Assembly: GCA_014529385.2 (NCBI GenBank)
Contig: CM043960.1
Coordinates: 117,314,043 to 117,378,042, forward strand
Source of the DNA: Adiantum capillus-veneris
Taxonomy: Eukaryota; Streptophyta; Polypodiopsida; Polypodiales; Pteridaceae
Direction: 5' to 3'
Length of the DNA: 64,000 bases
In this document: positions 23,410 to 33,229 of the stretch, in pieces
Position numbering within the stretch: the stretch's first letter is position 1
Layout: each line of letters opens with the position of its first letter
The notes under the pieces: model-generated
Seen by the model: only the letters and a program-made list of their open reading frames with translations
What the model was told of the DNA's origin: nothing
Databases searched by the model: none
Translations under genes and position numbers: made by a program

Positions 23410-24228
23410 GCCTCAGCCGATCTATATCGCAACTGATTTAGAGCCGGAAGGAGAAGAACAGTTAAAACAACTTCTCAAGAAGTATAAAGATGTGTTTGCA
23501 TGGTCCTACAAAGACCTCAAAGGAGTTGATCCATCGATATGCCAACATACAATTCCTTTGAAACTAGATGCCAAACCTAGCAAACAACGTCCTTATACAT
23601 ATAATGACACATTTGCTAAACAAATCAAAGAGAAGATTGACAAGCTGATGGATGCTGAATTCATCTATGAAATCGAGCATACAGATTAGGTGTCACCCAT
23701 TGTGGTTGTCCCCAAAAAGAACGGAAAGCTGCGAGTGTGTGTGAACCTCAAAAAGGTAAATGCAGCCACCATAAGGGATAATTATCCCTTGCCGCTCACA
23801 GAACATGTACTTGAGAGGGTGGCCAGGAAACGGGCTTATTCCTTTCTAGATGGGTTTTCAGGGTATAACCAACTGGCAATTGCAATAGAGGATCGACACA
23901 AAACAACGTTTGTCACAGAATGGGGAATATATGCGTATAGAGTTATGCCTTTTGTCTTAACCAATGCACCCGCTACCTTTTAGAGGTTAATGACGCGTGC
24001 GTTCAAAGAATACCTGAGAAGATTCTTAGAAATATATATGGATGATCTTTGTGTACACTCTCTTCTACGAGAGGAACATATTGACCATTTACAAAAGGTA
24101 TTTGAGAAGTGCAGAACATATCGAATCTGTCTTAGCACGGAAAAGTGCATTTTTATGGTTAGGCAAGGCTGCATCTTAGGACACATTGTCTCAAGAAATG
24201 GCATAACCACTTACCTAGAAAAAATCAA
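23410..24228 (+). pseudogene. Giant gypsy reverse transcriptase
   Basis: RT of the Ty3-gypsy type. LLKKYKDVFAWSYKDLKGVD leads to VSPIVVVPKKNGKLRVCVNL, then YPLPLTEHVLERVARKRAYS, FLDGFSGYNQLAIAIEDRHK, YRVMPFVLTNAPATF and the catalytic block RFLEIYMDDLCVHS. The YMDD motif is intact. A stop replaces Trp before VSPIV, and another replaces Gln after NAPATF. After GITTYLEKIKVI (about 24228) the sequence jumps straight to RNase H, so the connection region (about 80 residues) has been deleted. Confidence 0.93.
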
Positions 24229-24792
24229 AGTCATAGGGAAAAGATATTCCATGTTCACATTGATGCTTTTGCATATGCAATCGAGAGTATTCTGGCTCAA
24301 CCTAGAGACGGAACAATGGATTTCCTAGTTTGTTATGCAAGCCGACAGTTAAACAGTGCAGAAAAGAACTACAAAACCACTGAAAGAGAGGGGTTAATAA
24401 GGATTTATGCTGTAAAGAAATTTTGGCACTATTTGCTCGCAAACAAATTTGTGTTCTTTACAGATCATCAAGCTCTTTTGTATCTGGTAAATAAACCATG
24501 CAATACCGGGAGAATTGTATGCTGGTTTATTATATTGCTAGAGTTTGACTTCATGGTGGTGGTGAAAAAGGGTAAAACACATCTACGGGCGGATCATCTT
24601 TCAAGGCTACAAAACGGGGAAGCTCCTGAAGGAGTAGATGATGACATACCTGACGCTTATATTTTCAACATTGAAATGATACCCAAATGGTCTCAGGAAA
24701 TTGTTAGCCTTCTTTCCTTTGGAGGTAGGTTTGATAACAAGGAAGAAAAATCCAAACAGCAAACAATTCGACAAACAAAAACTTCCAGTTGA
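24229..24792 (+). pseudogene. Giant gypsy RNase H
   Basis: RNase H reads FHVHIDAFAYAIESILAQP and DFLVCYASRQLNSAEKNYKT, then TEREGL, FFTDHQALLYLVNK and HLRADHLSRLQ. The Asp, Glu, Asp and His/Asp positions of the active site are all present. The start lies in a different frame from the downstream part (shift near 24310). It degrades RNA in RNA-DNA hybrids during reverse transcription. Confidence 0.9.
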
Positions 24793-24819
24793 TTGCAGGA
24801 CGACTGTATCATCTAGGAT

Positions 24820-26484
24820 CGGACCAGACTCTACGATTATGTATAAATCCGGAGGAATTCGAGTGTTATCTTGAAGAAGCACACATCCAGGATTGTGCAT
24901 TATCTTGTTCAATAGTGAAAACACACACCAGAGACTGAAACAATTAGGGGTTTATTGGCCAATTATGTATGCTGACACACATGCTTATGTTAACAATTGT
25001 ACTATATGTAGTGCCGTACGACCAGTGGATCATGCGACATTGTTTCAGGTAAAAATTGCACCTGCATGGAGTCAATATATCATTGATTTCTTAACCACAA
25101 GGACGTTTCCTCAAAACATAACAAGAGCACGCAAAAGGGCTATAGAGCTGGAGGCTCGCGACTTTAATTTAATTGGGATCCAATTCTATAAGCGAGGAAA
25201 GGACAATCAACTTAGAATCTGTGCAAGTGAAAGTGAATACCTGCTGATTCTAGAACACACACATGGAGGCATAAGTGGAGGCCATCTTTCAGGCGATAAG
25301 ACGACAAAAATTATCTTAACCATACGAATATGGTGGCCTACATTGCATATGGATGCTGACAAATTTGTAAAGCGTTGTGACGCATGTTAGTGCACGAAGG
25401 TGCCGATAAAGAGAGATGAGATGCCACTACGGCCAATGATGGGAGCAAGGGCATTTTCAAAATGGGGCATTGATTTTGTGGGGCCTATTTCACCCCCTAC
25501 ATATTGCACCCATATCCAATATATCATAGTGGCTACGGACTATCTCACAAAATGGGCAGAAGCCAAGGCAACACAAAAAGCAGACGCACGAACCACTGCA
25601 CAATTTTTGTATGAGAATGTCTTTGTACGATGCGGATTACCAATAGAAATTGTCGAGGAACACATTTTCTTAATGAAGTCATTGAATATCTGCTAGAGGA
25701 ATTCATGGTCATACATAGAAAATCTACTCCATATCATCCACAGGCAAATGGACAAGCTAAGGCCACAAATAAAACACTATGCACAGTTATCACTAAAATT
25801 TTATCAGAGTCAAGGACAGACTGGGATCAGCAGTTACACTCAACACTATGGGCATACAAGGTAGCCTACAAAACATCAATAGGAACAACACCGTACAACA
25901 TGGTGTTTGGACTAAATGCTATATTACCCATGGAGTTTTTAATTCCAACTCTACGAGTAGCGAAATGCTTAGAATGGACAGGGCATGAGCTCTCTTCACG
26001 AATAGATGATCTTGAAAAGCTAGATGAACTTCGCTTACGAGCTATAGCTTTGATCTATGCTAAAAAGAGAAGACAAAAAGAATTTTTTGACAAGCATGTG
26101 CGCACGAAAGAGTTCAAAACAGGTGATTATGTACTTGTTTATACCTTGAAGCAACATGCCAAGAAACTTAAAAAGCGAGGGATGGGACCCTTTGTGATTA
26201 GTGACCTATCACAAAGTGGAGTTGTCAAGCTTGCTACATTAGCAGGTGAAGAAGTGCCAAATTGGATTAGTGGGTGTCGATTAAAAAAGTATCATTTGCC
26301 ACTAACACAGGATATGCTTCAACAAATCCATCAAGAAAAACAACGGATGAAGGAGAAACAGAGGCTACGGGAAGAAGCCCAAGCAAAAGCAAAAGAACGC
26401 ATTGCAAAAAGACGACTTCTACGACAACAACAACAATGTGGGATGACCGTTGCGAATCAATGCCATTCGACTAACGAATTTTGA
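24820..26484 (+). pseudogene. Giant gypsy integrase
   Basis: Zinc-binding HHCC region: HTHGGISGGHLSGDKTTKI followed by FVKRCDAC. The core has WGIDFVGPIS (first Asp) and VATDYLTKWAEAKATQ. The expected SDRG block with the second catalytic Asp is damaged by a short deletion (EIV joined to RGTHFLNEV near 25655). The third catalytic residue is changed: HPQANGQAKATNKTL has Lys where the family has Glu. The C-terminal GPY/F-like block is GMGPFVISDLSQSGVVKLAT. A Gln/Lys/Arg-rich coiled tail follows, with no chromodomain. This enzyme cannot be active. Confidence 0.93.
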
Positions 26485-26968
26485 TGAAGGCGTAGTGGAG
26501 CCAATAATTGCAGTCAAAGTGGGTAGCAATCAAGTTGAATCGACGGCATTGATTAATTCTGGAGCTCAAGAAAATCTAATCTCTTACAGATTATACAAAT
26601 AGCTCAAGCCCAAAGGTCAACTACATCCTACTCCACAAGTGCTGGAAAGTAGTTAATCACATTCGCTAAAAACATTGGGCTGGATTATATTGCATGTACA
26701 AGTACATCACTATATTTACCCACACAAGCTTTATGTGGTTGAAGATGAAAGCACACAACACCCCATCTTGTTGGGACAACCTTGGCAAAAAGAGTATAAT
26801 GTGCAGATAGATTGGAATGCGGATGCGGTCAAAATTCAACATGCACAAGAACAACAGGTGGTAGCCTTTGCTCAGCAACCCCGCAAGAACCAGATGGCAG
26901 CAACACAATCACTGGATAAAGAACCCAAAGGATGGGTGCCACTAAAAAGAAACATGGCGAACAAATAG
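26458..26968 (+). pseudogene. Second retropepsin-like domain, downstream of integrase
   Basis: One frame reads NFDEGVVEPIIAVKVGSNQV, then ESTALINSGAQENLISYRLY, a TAG in place of Gln, and a damaged middle. It ends YPHKLYVVEDESTQHPILLG, QPWQKEYNVQIDWNAD. The order (hydrophobic-[DN]-S-G-A, then about 80 residues on PILLGQPW and IDW) is that of pepsin-like retroviral protease folds such as RVP_2. The catalytic Asp position carries Asn (INSGA). It overlaps the end of the integrase frame in another frame and lies outside the normal Ty3-gypsy gene order. It could be a captured or duplicated protease used as a binding domain. Two in-frame stops are present. Confidence 0.7.
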
Positions 26969-27016
26969 GGAACTGCCAACCATGTTCACTACAAACATAA
27001 AACAACACCTATCAAA

Positions 27017-27585
27017 GTGCAAAGATCAAGATTAGCAACACGAGAAAAACAAGTATGGGTGCGGAAGGATAGAGATGACATGGCAGACAAACCACAATAC
27101 AAAAGAAGAAGTCAACAGAAGCAAACAGTTCAACCAAAAACCAAGGGAATAAAACAGATATGGATCCTCAAAAGAATGCTTAGTAACAACTTAAGTGCGA
27201 CTCGCATTTGGATCCCGAAACCAAAGCAACAGGAACTCCCTTCAATACAAGCAAAATCGGCATACAAACACACACTACTTTTGAAACCGGCAAACCAATC
27301 TATGTGGGTGCCAATCAACAACAAAACAATGACAACCGTGGAAGTAGCAATAAACCTACAAAAACCTCCAAAGCAAAGCTAAAAATGGAAAGCAAAAGAG
27401 CCAAAGTCTATGGCCAATTCCGCCACGAAAATTCTCTCCAAGGAGACGACTATGGCTATATCGACAATAGCGGCAAACCAAGCAACTTTTTCAAGAAAGA
27501 CGATCAAACAGAAAGCGGTAGAGTTACAACTTCTACTTGCCAAGAAAATCTGCTGACCGAATCAACAACAAACAGGAAACCTTGA
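27017..27585 (+). CDS. Trp-repeat, Lys/Gln-rich frame
   Basis: A basic frame of 121 codons (27017-27382) in which a short motif recurs four times: KQVWVRK, KQIWILK, TRIWIPK and QSMWVPI, spaced about 15-35 residues apart. An overlapping frame (27208-27585) is Ser/Thr/Asn-rich. WVPK-type repeats occur in some plant gypsy polyproteins, but I cannot assign a function. It sits after the second retropepsin-like domain and may be its C-terminal tail. Confidence 0.4.
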
Positions 27586-27599
27586 CGGCGAATGCCAAT

Positions 27600-29374
27600 C
27601 AGCATATTGCTTATACCCTCCTCTTGCACAACATTAATTTTCCCATGCATTGACCGAGTATGCATCATATAGGGCCACATTACACGGCCAAGCATTAGCA
27701 CAATTTTTAACCCATGCATGACACATACACCGAGGCAATACCTTGTCGTCCAGGAGGACTCTGGCTAGGAGGGGGGGAGGCATTCTCAAATGCGGACCCA
27801 ATGGAAAAAAGAGCAAAAAAGAGCATGTTTTTCGACTATTTTAAAGGGTTGTGATTGCAAAATTTTATGGACTAAACCAAGTACATATGCCTTTATACAA
27901 CATGAATAGACAAGTATATGGGGCCAAAGCGCCAAATCAAGCCCCTAGGTGTGTGTATATAGGTAAAAATAGTCATTTTTCGGGCAAAATATTGATAAAA
28001 TGGAGAAATCCGGCCATAAAAATTGCATGTGAGTGTATATAGTGTTTTGCGGTGATGTTTTTGATTTATTATGATTTTTGGGGATTTTTTGGGTTTAATT
28101 TGCTATTTTCCTTTTAATTCTACTAATTATCGGCAGAAAAACTTCAAAAATAGAAAAAGCAGGTGAAAAACGGTCGTAATGAAAAACAAAAAATATGGGG
28201 AAGATTAGTGACTATAGGAAAACTTATGGTACAATGGGGGTGCAATTATGTGAATGGAGCAAAAAGCGTGTTTTGGCCAGATTTTGACCGAAACGTCAAA
28301 TTTCTTGGAAACTGGACAAATGGAGTCCAAATCGAGAAATTTTTGAGCCTAAACTGCATCTCGCAATAAGTTAGGAGCACATGTCAAATTTCATGGAAAG
28401 TGGTTTGGGGACCCCCATTATAAGAAATTTTCACTTCATTTTAAGCTCATTTCTACTATTACCTTTTGAGAGAGAGCTCCTGCCACCTAGAGCAAACGGG
28501 ACTTCCAGCAGCTTCTACGATGCGCACGACCACCCGACAGGCTCCATACATGAGAGGTAAGCTCACCACCTTGAGCTTTTCGCACATGTTTGTTGTTTTG
28601 TCGCGAAAACTAGCGTGGGGCTCACACGGGAAGAGGGCAGCAAAGACCTACAGGTAGAAATGACCACCTAACGGCTAACCCAAAAGCAATGAGACTTCAT
28701 CGGCGGCTTACCCTAGCATAGGAGACCACTTTTGGATGACCAAAGGCAGTAGAAAACCATCGAGAAAAACCCTAATTCCTAGAGCCCCGCAAGAGGCCAC
28801 CAAATGGGAAATCGGCGAAAAGGCGCCCAAATGCTACCAAAACTCATTGGTAGGAGCATCTCGACATGCTCGACAAGTCTATTTAGCCCACATTGCCATA
28901 CAGTGACCCAAAGCAGCACTAAAATTCAGAAACAACATCAGACACACAAAGCGTCAAATAGCTCTCGCGGCCAAACCGCATGTCCGTTTGCCACCAAACT
29001 TCACGATCGGCTTTCCTAGACCATCAACAACCAAGTCCTATGGTGGTAGACCACCACAAGTCATCGAAGACATGAAAATGCAACCACAGGTGCTTCTAGA
29101 GTGACAAATTGCCAAATGGAGCTCCGATGAAGCCAAAGTCGACAAAAATCATATGGCAAGGACCCCCAAGGGACCGTGAAGCTATGGAGACCAACATCAA
29201 GAAATTTCATCGTTGAAAAGCACTCCAAGAGTCAGAAAATGGCTCGGAGGCTCTAAAATCCACACAGGGAGTTTCTTTCTATCAATTTGACTTTTTTGTT
29301 GAATAATGCTTAAAAGGGACTCAAGGGGACTCAGGGCAGGTACCAGTAGCACCTCCAATATAATTTTCATCAGG
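27600..29374. other. Giant gypsy 3' non-coding region, no gene seen
   Basis: About 1.8 kb between the Trp-repeat frame and the palindrome repeats. Short open frames carry no family signature. Possibly untranslated sequence or a decayed ORF. Confidence 0.5.
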
Positions 29375-30280
29375 AGACATCCTACGTGTAGGATGTCTCA
29401 AGGCCAAATTTGGGCACCAAACCTAACATTTCTCATCACACACAGCTTCTGAATAGCCTGTACATGCTAGCCACCAAGTTTCATCACATTTGGACAAAAA
29501 TTGACCTCATATGCATAAAAAAACGCACAGTCAGAGCATAGAGGCAATAATGGGCCATGGACCTACCAAACCTTGTCTAAATCAAATGAAACTTGCACAA
29601 TACACTCATGAGCACATTGCCAAGCTATCTGTGTGGTCACAAGTGAAAAATGATGAAATAGACATCCTACGCGTAGGATGTCTAAATGACCAAATCGGCC
29701 CCCATTTGATATTTTTCAGTTCCAGATCTCTTTATGACACTTTCATAAGCCCATATATCAAGTTTCAAGCCATTCCCATCACATTTGGCCCCCAACACCT
29801 CCAAGATGCACTTTTTGAGCCCAAAAACACTACACATACTCTTACCAACACCAATTCTTGTCCAGATCAAAATCCAAGAGCAGGGCCATGTTCCACATGC
29901 CAAGGGCTATCCACAGAACCAATTTCAAGCCATTTTGATGAAATAGACACCCTACGCGTAGGATGTCTCCAGCATAATTTTGGCTTACTTTGCAAGAAAT
30001 GACTTCATAGGAGCCATTACCATGGTGCAAGAAGCCCATATATCAACTTTCAACCCATTTGAATATCATTTGCTACCTGTTGTGGTCATCCTACCCAATT
30101 TGTGAGCCTAAAGCCTGAATCTACCCAAAAATGCACTTCTTTGATGCCCAAACCCAATTCCAACCACATAGCCATGTTGCACAGGCCAAGGGCCACCAGC
30201 TTGCCAAGTTTCACCAAAAACTGATGAAATAGACATCCTACGCGTAGGATGTCTAAATGATAATTTTTGGCCATAATGAT
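29375..30280. repeat. 285-bp tandem repeats, each with the palindrome
   Basis: The palindrome with half-site AGACATCCTACG recurs at 29375, 29660, 29945 and 30231, intervals of 285, 285 and 286 bp. The DNA between is also repeated: AAGCCCATATATCAA, CACATGCCAAGGGC and TGATGAAATAGACA recur at matching offsets. The copies at 29659-29684 and 30230-30255 are perfect over 26 bp. The copies at 29375 and 29945 each have one mismatch. The spacers have diverged much more than the palindromes. Confidence 0.92.
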
Positions 30281-30385
30281 ACTATGAGCACATGCAGATT
30301 TTCCCTAGTTCCTTTTAAGTTTTATTTTCAATTTTCAAGTCATTTGGATAGTTAAAACTCAGTTTCTCAGCTGATATGGAAAAAA

Positions 30386-30415
30386 TGCTAACTTCGGACT
30401 ACTGAGTGCAACAGG
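30386..30415 (+). promoter_or_regulatory. Candidate branch point and 3' splice site before the accessory ORF
   Basis: TGCTAAC at 30386-30392 matches the branch-point consensus. The next strong AG is CAACAG|G at 30414, five bases before the ATG at 30420. The pyrimidine tract is poor. Paired with the donor at 16306 it could produce a spliced mRNA for the accessory ORF. Inference. Confidence 0.35.
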
Positions 30416-30419
30416 ATCC

Positions 30420-31267
30420 ATGGTAGCCGCAAAATCACTGGCAAAGAAGAAGAGAATGACAAAAAAAGACTACTTGAAAGAAGTGGAGCCATTTGTCATC
30501 CCAGAAGGAACCCTAAAGCCAACCAGCACATGGATTCAGAATGATTTGCTAGAGTTGAATGATTTGAAGATCTACCAAGGCGTGTTCAAAGATCCTGAAA
30601 GAAATGCAGTAGAGCTACCCATGATACCACGGGAGCTCAATGAGTTTGTCAGAAGCAAGATGGGAGATTACCTAGAAAAGCTGGACCTACATAATTATTT
30701 TGAAGCTTTGCCAGCGGGGATTGACATCAAAAGGGTATGGGAATTTGTAACCACTATCAAAGAAGATGGAGTGGCCAGAGTCACCGATTGCAAGGCAAGC
30801 CAGACACTATGATTGTCATCACAGAGAGGGTGGTGGAAGCCGCACTAGACATCTCCAACAAGGGAGATAGTGTGACCAAGAGAAGAGATGAAGTCAAGGT
30901 GTACTCCGAAAAGAAGAACAACTACACTTTTAAAGATATTGCAAACCCTAAAGTGGCTGTCATGAGCCATCTCTACAACCAATAATTCCACATGTGTACA
31001 AAGCGGCCACAGAAGTACAGAATGCCGTCTGGAGCCATTGCTACCACCTTCACCTGGGCAATGCAAAAGAGCAAGCCAAAGGTGATCAATTATGCTTCTT
31101 ACATCCATGACAACCTGGTGAAGATGGGCAACAAAAATACTAGCTACATTGTACCTGGTGAGCTAATAACAAAAGTGGTTTATGGAGCATTGCATGCCAA
31201 GGGAAACTGGCGTGAAACACCTTCACAGAATGATTGGCTAAAGCTAAAGGAAGATAAGGAGGAATAA
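30420..31267 (+). pseudogene. Giant gypsy 3' accessory ORF, N-terminal globular part
   Basis: Starts at ATG 30420 with a basic segment (MVAAKSLAKKKRMTKKDYLK). It continues PFVIPEGTLKPTSTWIQNDL and IPRELNEFVRSKMGDYLEKL. After a frameshift near 30800 it reads ITERVVEAALDISNKGDSVT and NPKVAVMSHLYNQ, then a TAA, then HDNLVKMGNKNTSYIVPGEL. The pattern (basic start, an all-alpha region with VARVTD...ITERVVEAALDIS) vaguely resembles the plant transposon-associated domain found beside some gypsy elements, but I would not name it. No signal peptide or membrane segment is seen, so an envelope protein is unlikely. Confidence 0.6.
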
Positions 31268-32109
31268 CTACCCAAAGCACCCAGAGTTGCCACACGTTTG
31301 AAGCGCCGGTTAGAAACCGTGCTAGAAGAGCCGCCGGAGCCGAAGAAAGGGAAGAAAGTATACAAGTGCCGATCAAATAAACCAAATCACAAAAAGCGGC
31401 GCGGATAGAAAGATTAATGGAAAGCTTTAGAGCCGAAAGAGCACTCAAGGGGGATTTGAACGAGCTGTGGAAGACATCACTAGAAGCCATGTCGGGATCA
31501 TCTCGAAGGGTGCACCGAGATCGATTTGAAGACTACATCAAAAACTTTGAGATCCTAGATGCTACGACAGAAAATATCCCTAATGTCCCTTTTACAGAAG
31601 CAGAACTGGACGAAGTACGATGGCAGCTGCTGGAAGAGCAGGAAGACCAAGAAAGGGAGAGAAAGACCAAGGCGGACCGGGACTTCAAGAAGAAGCCAGC
31701 AACTCCACCGTCAAGCAGGGAGTCCAGCCCACCGCCATCACCACCTCCTCTTAGCCCTCCACAAACCCAACAAAAGGAGGATGAACAAGAAGATTCAAAG
31801 CAAGAGAAGATCCAAGCGAAAGAGCAGAAAGAAGAAGCTGAACTGAAAGAGGAGAAGTTAGATCCAGAAGAAAAGAACTTCATAATATTTCTTGATCTAC
31901 TAGCTGCAGGTTATTCACGAGAAGAGGCAGCCACTATGGCCTTTGAGTTGGCAAGCACAAGGCCCAAGGAACAGATGCAAAGCCTGCGGTTAGTAGAACT
32001 GAAAGAGATGGCCACTGATACAGTGGGCCTACAACCACCGACCAATGACTGGGATGTGGTGATGCACAAGCTAACCGGGGAGAGCAAAATCATTGGCCAC
32101 GGAGAGTGA
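31268..32109 (+). pseudogene. Accessory ORF, Pro-rich and acidic middle part
   Basis: Frame 31417-32109. A helical start (RAERALKGDLNELWKTSLEA) leads to a Lys/Arg-rich run, then a Pro/Ser tract (SSRESSPPPSPPPLSPPQTQ). A Glu/Lys-rich run follows (KQEKIQAKEQKEEAELKEEK), then a short hydrophobic helix-rich block FIIFLDLLAAGYSREEAATM that looks like a UBA-type or similar three-helix fold. Basic clusters near 31370 (KKGKKVYK, HKKRRG) could be nuclear signals. Frameshifts separate it from the parts before and after. Confidence 0.6.
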
Positions 32110-32946
32110 GATTGCTAATCTCAAAACCACTGAAGTTCAGATCAAGGCTGAAGTATACACACTACAAAAACAAAGCCAAGAGCATAGAGAGAAACAAACA
32201 GAGCTACAAGCCAGTCTGGCCACGATATTAAAAAGATGCCAGGAGATGGAACGAGAAAATCAGGCAGCAGATCAAAGACTTCAAAGAGCTGAAGAAGAAT
32301 ACAAGAAAATCAACAAGTCATTGACAGATGCGGAGAGAGAAAGGGAAAACCTGACTCTACAACTTGCTGAAGAGTTCAAAGAAGTGGAAACACTGAGGAA
32401 TGCCAAGGAAAAGGTAGATATTGAGCATGAGGCGAGTGAGGATGAGGTAATAGAGCTGAAAGATCAGATTAAAGTCAAAGATCAAACCATCCGATGGCTA
32501 CGAGCATCTCTGGCCAGAGTCAGAGCTGCTAGCTCGACTCACACCACTTCAAAGACTGAGCTATATGAAGAACAAATGAAGGAGCTCCAAAAGGAGTTAA
32601 CATTAGAGAAAAGGCAAAGGCTAATGCTGGACGAGGGGTCATTGGTCATGCGAAACCGCCTAGAAGAAGAAAATCAGGCCACAAAGAATGAGCTAGAATC
32701 CATCAAGAGAAAGCTTGAGGAGGCAGAAAAGATAAATGCAGATCTAAACGACCTCCTAGTAAACATGGGAGAGCAAGCGGAAGAGGAAAAGAAAATACTT
32801 CAGATACAGATAGAAGAGCTGAGAGGCCAGCAGCAAATGGAAGAGCAGCAGTTTAGCACCGGGCCAGCAGTCATGGAGGGAATTGACATAGAAAATGTGT
32901 TAGATCGCGTGGACACCAATTTGCAAGAGGACATCCTGGTAGGACC
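32093..32946 (+). pseudogene. Accessory ORF, long coiled coil
   Basis: About 280 codons, almost all heptad-like: SEIANLKTTEVQIKAEVYTL, then DAERERENLTLQLAEEFKEV, EDEVIELKDQIKVKDQTIRW and KRKLEEAEKINADLNDLLVN. No Pro occurs through most of it. It overlaps the previous frame by 17 bases in a +1 relation, probably one former ORF. The inner copia cut it at 32946, after NLQEDILVGP. A coiled coil suggests a multimerising or scaffolding protein. Confidence 0.75.
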
Positions 32947-33140
32947 TGAAGGAGTACGAGCGGAAGTGTGACGCAAGAGAGAGTGCGAGAAGAAGAGCAC
33001 GACGATATGGTGAACTCGCTTTACTGTAATGTGTAGAGCATAGTGAGTTCTTATTAGGTTTTTACAAAAGAATATATGTGTACATACCTAGCGGCCCGCC
33101 CACTTACCTGGGCGACCACATTGGGCTTTATACCCCAACA
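32947..33140 (-). repeat. 3' LTR of inner copia
   Basis: 194 bp. The internal edge is a polypurine tract, AAGTGGGAGGT on the minus strand, at 33141-33151. Confidence 0.96.
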
Positions 33141-33151
33141 ACCTCCCACTT
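33141..33151 (-). promoter_or_regulatory. Polypurine tract of inner copia
   Basis: AAGTGGGAGGT (minus strand) abuts the 3' LTR. It is the primer site for plus-strand DNA synthesis. Confidence 0.9.
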
Positions 33152-33229
33152 AAAGTCCAATGTGGTACTTTAAGTGTGAGAGAATCTACTATACAAGCTA
33201 ATATACAAGAGATGTAGAGAAGTGATGTA

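Noticed and set aside
26290-26484. Chromodomain after the giant gypsy integrase
   Set aside because: The tail is a Gln/Lys/Arg-rich helix without the aromatic cage residues of a chromodomain.
29375-30255. Evenly spaced palindromes taken as a CRISPR-like array
   Set aside because: Spacing is 285 bp, the spacers are themselves repeats, and the setting is a plant retrotransposon with no cas genes.
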